A stretch of 64,000 nt of DNA from positions 20,519 to 84,518 of the forward strand of contig JABFGB010000027.1 of the NCBI GenBank assembly GCA_013112715.1, read 5' to 3'. The notes below the pieces were generated by a model. That model searched no databases and was not told the DNA's origin. It was given only the letters and a program-made list of their open reading frames with translations. Every line of letters begins with the position of its first letter. Positions within the stretch are counted from its first letter, which is position 1. Below, in pieces: positions 60,947 to 64,000 of the stretch. Position numbers and translations under genes: made by a program. The stretch comes from Chloroflexota bacterium. Its GTDB lineage: Bacteria > Chloroflexota > Anaerolineae > Aggregatilineales > J027.

Positions 60947-61064
60947 AATTTCTCACTCCCAAAATTTGGTTGGTGCAGGCAGAATATAGCACACTGCCAT
61001 CTGCCGCGCATGTGACAGGCGTTTTGCAAATTTTCGCATATAAGCATATTTGAGGGAAATCCCC

Positions 61065-61799
61065 ATGCGTTTTGACATCCTGACCCTTTTTCCTGCCATG
61101 TTTGAAGGCCCCATGACCGAGAGCATTTTGAAACGCGCCCGAGAAAAAGGCTTGATTGAGGTCAATCTTCATAATATCCGCGAATACGCCACCGATAAAC
61201 ACAAGACCACCGATGATACGCCTTATGGTGGCGGTGGGGGCATGGTGATGAAAGTCGAGCCGCTGGTCAGTGCCGTTGAAAAGGTGCGGGGTGAGGATAC
61301 CAATACCCCTGTGATCTTGATGACGCCACAGGGTCGGGTCTTTAATCAAAAGGTCGTGCAAGAATTGGCCCAGCATCCCCGTCTGATTCTGGTCTGCGGG
61401 CGTTATGAGGGCTTTGATGAACGGGTACGCCAAACCGTTGCCACCGATGAAATCAGCGTTGGGGATTATGTGCTGACGGGGGGTGAATTGGCGGCGATGA
61501 TTATTGTGGATGCCGTTTCGCGCCTCGTGCCGAGGGTCTTGGGGGCACAGTGGGGGGCAGATGAAGATTCGCACGCGACGGGGCTATTGGAATATCCGCA
61601 TTACACTAAACCTGCCGAATTTCGAGGGTTGCGTGTGCCAGATGTGTTGGTCAGTGGACATCATGCCGAGGTAGAAAAATGGCGCCGCCGCGAGAGTCTC
61701 AAACGGACATGGCAGCGCCGCCCGGATATGCTCTTGATCGCTGATTTGACCGAAGCCGAACGTTGGTATCTGGCGGAATTGGCTAAAGGCAACGGCTAA
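61065..61799 (+). CDS. trmD: tRNA (guanine-N1)-methyltransferase TrmD
   Basis: The 244-residue SPOUT enzyme methylates G37 of certain tRNAs, which prevents frameshifting. [20 protein letters not shown] opens it, with [53 protein letters not shown] and [20 protein letters not shown], the latter two shaping the trefoil-knot SAM site. The ATG at 61065 has AGGGAAA upstream. The usual neighbours rpsP, rimM and rplS are absent. It overlaps the convergent FecR-domain gene by 4 bases. Confidence 0.94.
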   Translation: MRFDILTLFPAMFEGPMTESILKRAREKGLIEVNLHNIREYATDKHKTTDDTPYGGGGGMVMKVEPLVSAVEKVRGEDTNTPVILMTPQGRVFNQKVVQELAQHPRLILVCGRYEGFDERVRQTVATDEISVGDYVLTGGELAAMIIVDAVSRLVPRVLGAQWGADEDSHATGLLEYPHYTKPAEFRGLRVPDVLVSGHHAEVEKWRRRESLKRTWQRRPDMLLIADLTEAERWYLAELAKGNG

Positions 61800-62698
61800 T
61801 CATCATCGCCATTGTCGTTACTACCCCCACCATGATCGTCGTTGCTGTTGTCATTAGAATCGTTGTTGTCATCGTCGCCACCCCCGTGATCAACATTGGC
61901 ATTATCATGACTTGCTTCGGGCGTGAAGGCGGGGCCTACGGGTTCAGCAGTTGCGGCGGGGCGGGGTGTATCATCGGCAGGTTCAGGTGTACTGAGGGGT
62001 GTGCCACCGCTTTGCACATTTTGCCCACCCGCAATCAACGCCAAGACCACCGGGTCATTGCCGGCTTCTGCAAATGTTAGCGGGCTGCCAAATGGCTCTT
62101 GTAATCTGGAGCGTACCCAGAAACCTGCATTTACCTCCAATAGCACCGAGGCAGGTGTGCCTTGTGTTCCCGCTACCGACCCGTCATTGACCACCAGCGT
62201 GGTCTCCAAACGAGGGCTGACATCCACCCCAAAAATCGTACCGCGCACCGATGTCTGCATGGTAGGCGTTTTGATGGTGTAACGCGAATTGGGGTCAACA
62301 AGGGTGTTGACATTGTTAAAAATTCGCCCTACCACCAGCGTGATATCAATCGAGAATAACCCACCCGACCCAGTTCCCTTAAACTCATTGATATAAAGCC
62401 ATGAATTCGGCTCAATCTCGATCAGAGTGCCATCGTCAAACCAGACCAAAAAAGCCGAGCCTGTGTTATCAGTGCGGATCGAATCGCCTGCCGATACGCC
62501 TGAACGTCCACTAACGGCAATCCACTGTGTTGTGCCAGATGGCAAAATCTCAACCCCATCGGTAGTGACTTCAAGGACTGCCGCCAAATCTGGGAGGTCT
62601 TGCAGAGGTGGATTAGCATAGGCTGGCTGCGGATGGGTCACGACGACGACTGCTAGGAGGCATACGATGAGAAACATACTGTAAAATTTCCGATACAT
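61796..62698 (-). CDS. Secreted FecR-domain protein with acidic low-complexity tail
   Basis: The protein starts with a signal peptide ([20 protein letters not shown], cleavage near AYA). A FecR-type beta domain follows near residues 40-160: [60 protein letters not shown]. The last 45 residues are almost all Asp, Asn, Gly, Ser and His ([15 protein letters not shown] and similar), which may bind divalent cations. The ATG at 62698 has GGGAGAAT at 9-10 bases. No sigma or TonB gene is adjacent, so it is not a FecR regulator. It is probably an extracellular structural or binding protein. Confidence 0.78.
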   Translation of the reverse strand: MYRKFYSMFLIVCLLAVVVVTHPQPAYANPPLQDLPDLAAVLEVTTDGVEILPSGTTQWIAVSGRSGVSAGDSIRTDNTGSAFLVWFDDGTLIEIEPNSWLYINEFKGTGSGGLFSIDITLVVGRIFNNVNTLVDPNSRYTIKTPTMQTSVRGTIFGVDVSPRLETTLVVNDGSVAGTQGTPASVLLEVNAGFWVRSRLQEPFGSPLTFAEAGNDPVVLALIAGGQNVQSGGTPLSTPEPADDTPRPAATAEPVGPAFTPEASHDNANVDHGGGDDDNNDSNDNSNDDHGGGSNDNGDDD

Positions 62699-62829
62699 AA
62701 GAAGCATTCTCCCATATCATCCTATTCGATTGATTTCGATGAAAATAATACGAAAAAGTAACGGTGATTTTAGCGGGTCAAGGGTAAAATCAAGCATACG
62801 ATCGTCACTTTTTGGAATGTAAATTCACC

Positions 62830-63432
62830 ATGAGCCAAGTTCTCCCACCGTCTGTCACCAAGTTGATTGAAGCCTTTTCACGCCTGCCGGGTATTGGGCC
62901 AAAGACCGCCTCACGCCTCACTTATTATCTGCTCCGTGCTCCAGACAACATTACTTTATCGTTGGCAGAGGCACTGAATGACCTGAAAAGCAAAACTCGC
63001 TATTGCTCCACCTGCCACAACATCACTGAAGACGACCCATGTATGGTCTGCAAAAATGAAAAACGAGATCGGGCCACCGTTGTTGTCGTCGAAGACCCTC
63101 TCGATGTGGTGGCCGTCGAACGCACCGGCAGCTTTAACGGCCTTTATCACGTACTGCATGGCGCGATTTCGCCAGTAGAAGGCATCGGCCCGGATGATTT
63201 GCGGATTAAAGAACTGGTCGTCCGTGTCCAAACGCAGGGCATCGTGGAAGTGATTATCGCCACCAATCCTAATATGGAAGGTGAGGCAACAGCGATGTAT
63301 ATCAAACAGAAATTGGCACCATTGGGTATCAAGATTACTCGCTTGGCACGCGGTTTGCCTTCGGGTGGCGATCTGGAATATGTGGATACTGTGACCCTAC
63401 TGCGGGCTTTACAGGGGCGGGGGGAGATGTAA
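62830..63432 (+). CDS. recR: Recombination mediator RecR
   Basis: The 200-residue protein loads RecA with RecF and RecO during gap repair. The helix-hairpin-helix (LIEAFSRLPGIGPKTASRLT) comes first, then the zinc finger with CSTCHNITEDDPCMVC, and the Toprim domain near residues 80-175 (ATVVVVEDPLDVVAVERTG, EVIIATNPNMEGEATAMYI). The Walker-B-like RLARGLPSGGDLEYVDTVTL closes it. The ATG at 62830 has only a weak GGAA before it. dnaX, its usual partner, is not adjacent. Confidence 0.93.
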   Translation: MSQVLPPSVTKLIEAFSRLPGIGPKTASRLTYYLLRAPDNITLSLAEALNDLKSKTRYCSTCHNITEDDPCMVCKNEKRDRATVVVVEDPLDVVAVERTGSFNGLYHVLHGAISPVEGIGPDDLRIKELVVRVQTQGIVEVIIATNPNMEGEATAMYIKQKLAPLGIKITRLARGLPSGGDLEYVDTVTLLRALQGRGEM

Positions 63433-63514
63433 ATCATATTGAAATGGCGATAAACTCTCCGCCCTTTTTTTGTACCACGCTTGTCTGACATCCTCTGTTT
63501 CACTGGACTGTCTC

Positions 63515-63543
63515 TCGACACATCCCAGCGCTGGATGTATAAT
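63515..63543 (+). promoter_or_regulatory. Near-consensus sigma-70 promoter of secG
   Basis: TCGACA at 63515-63520 and TATAAT at 63538-63543 are exactly 17 bases apart, about 67 bases before the secG start codon. A short GGCG/CGCC stem followed by seven T at 63471-63477 may end recR transcription just before it. Confidence 0.7.
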
Positions 63544-63609
63544 GTGCGGCCTGTGGCCTTAAAACCACCCAGTTTCCGAAATAGCAATTAAAGCGGGTAA
63601 AAAACACGC

Positions 63610-63843
63610 ATGGTTATTGAAGACGCACTCCAATTTATTCAAGTCCTCATCGCAGTTGGACTGGTGGCAGTCATTTTGTTGCAGGCGCGTGGCACAGGCG
63701 GCCTCGGCAGTCTGTTTGGCGGCAACTCTGGCGGCGCAATTACCAAAACCCGACGCGGTTTGGAACTCACATTGTTCCGTCTGACTGTCGTCCTGTCTAT
63801 TTTGTTTATTGTAAATTCCATCCTACAACTACTGGTGCAATAA
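63610..63843 (+). CDS. secG: Protein translocase subunit SecG
   Basis: The 77-residue protein matches SecG of the SecYEG channel. The first membrane helix (IQVLIAVGLVAVILLQ) is followed by the conserved loop RGTGGLGSLFGGNSGGAITK and TRRG. The second helix (LFRLTVVLSILFIVNSILQL) completes the topology. It is normal in size for the family. The gene stands alone with its own promoter. SecG stimulates SecA cycling during export of the many secreted proteins in this window. Confidence 0.93.
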   Translation: MVIEDALQFIQVLIAVGLVAVILLQARGTGGLGSLFGGNSGGAITKTRRGLELTLFRLTVVLSILFIVNSILQLLVQ

Positions 63844-63904
63844 ATCTGCGTATCCGCAGTTTAAACCTATGTAACGCCTGATGTGAAATAGGATTGACAA
63901 GAAA

Positions 63905-63958
63905 AGGTTATTTCCCAAGATGGGAGGTGCGAACCAAACCCGAGCAAGGAAATAACCT
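63905..63958 (+). repeat. 11-bp inverted repeat before a possible transposase start
   Basis: AGGTTATTTCC at 63905-63915 is the exact complement of GGAAATAACCT at 63948-63958. The second arm contains the GGAAA before the ATG at 63960. In read-through RNA the hairpin would hide the ribosome binding site, as is known for several insertion sequences. This may also be one inverted end of the element. Confidence 0.45.
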
Positions 63959-63959
63959 C

Positions 63960-64000
63960 ATGATAAGTATAGACCTAGAAACGCTGTTGACCATCCTGTA
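63960..64000 (+). CDS. Possible transposase N-terminus, cut by window edge
   Basis: An ATG after AAGGAAATAACCTC opens MISIDLETLLTIL, which stays open to the window end. The LETLLT pattern resembles the first residues of IS transposases I have seen, such as those of the IS982 type, but 13 residues cannot prove a family. The upstream inverted repeat supports an insertion sequence. Confidence 0.35.
   Translation, partial: MISIDLETLLTIL

Overview
The window looks like a contig from a Chloroflexota bacterium of the Anaerolineae type. This is an inference from gene content: a GlmL/MutL-like ATPase beside a DUF6754-type membrane protein, many membrane-anchored proteins with Thr/Pro-rich linkers, NurA with a HAS-barrel protein, Uma2, DUF3048 and solo LAGLIDADG proteins. 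No rRNA is present to confirm it. Coding density is high, both strands are used, and several convergent gene pairs overlap by 4-20 bp. No CRISPR array and no complete insertion sequence was seen. A possible transposase start lies at the right edge.

Layout. 1-8 kb: an edge-truncated SMI1/KNR4-like protein, a secreted beta-propeller protein, an ABC exporter, membrane proteins and an FHA protein. 8-13 kb: a minus-strand group with a HEAT protein, phosphoglucose/phosphomannose isomerase, a class V aminotransferase and SerA, closed by a strong terminator. 13-21 kb: signalling and nucleotide salvage, with a PAS histidine kinase, an ECF sigma factor coupled to a deoxynucleoside kinase, a second kinase fused to a MazG-like domain, a GAF protein, a divergent histidine kinase/response regulator pair and RidA. 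21-25 kb: a five-gene Fur/zinc-ribbon/unknown/NurA/HAS-barrel operon with no HerA ATPase in sight. 25-35 kb: Uma2, a GH1 glycosidase, membrane proteins, a solo LAGLIDADG endonuclease next to tRNA-Leu(CAA), an ECF sigma/anti-sigma pair, a NUDIX hydrolase, an SDR enzyme and methyltransferases. 35-42 kb: FtsH, a Ser/Thr kinase, an MBL-fold hydrolase, an HNH endonuclease and a cluster of small unknown genes led by a helix-turn-helix gene with a near-consensus promoter.

42.6-53.9 kb is the most unusual part: nine consecutive minus-strand genes, closely spaced in their upper part, that end at one terminator. They encode an actin/HSP70-fold MutL-like ATPase, a partner protein, four membrane proteins (one DUF6754-like), a 1120-residue acidic protein with about 14 Trp-centred PDW motifs, and two related surface-type proteins. 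No glutamate mutase gene accompanies the MutL-like protein. A membrane-associated machine of unknown purpose is the working hypothesis.

54-64 kb: a STAS protein, an acyltransferase/ABC ATPase/GH114/DUF3048 operon, a methyltransferase, then housekeeping genes (RdgB, HutI, TrmD, RecR, SecG) and a FecR-domain secreted protein. Two MITE-like elements, 11665-11978 and 18160-18336, share terminal inverted repeats and fill the two longest intergenic regions.
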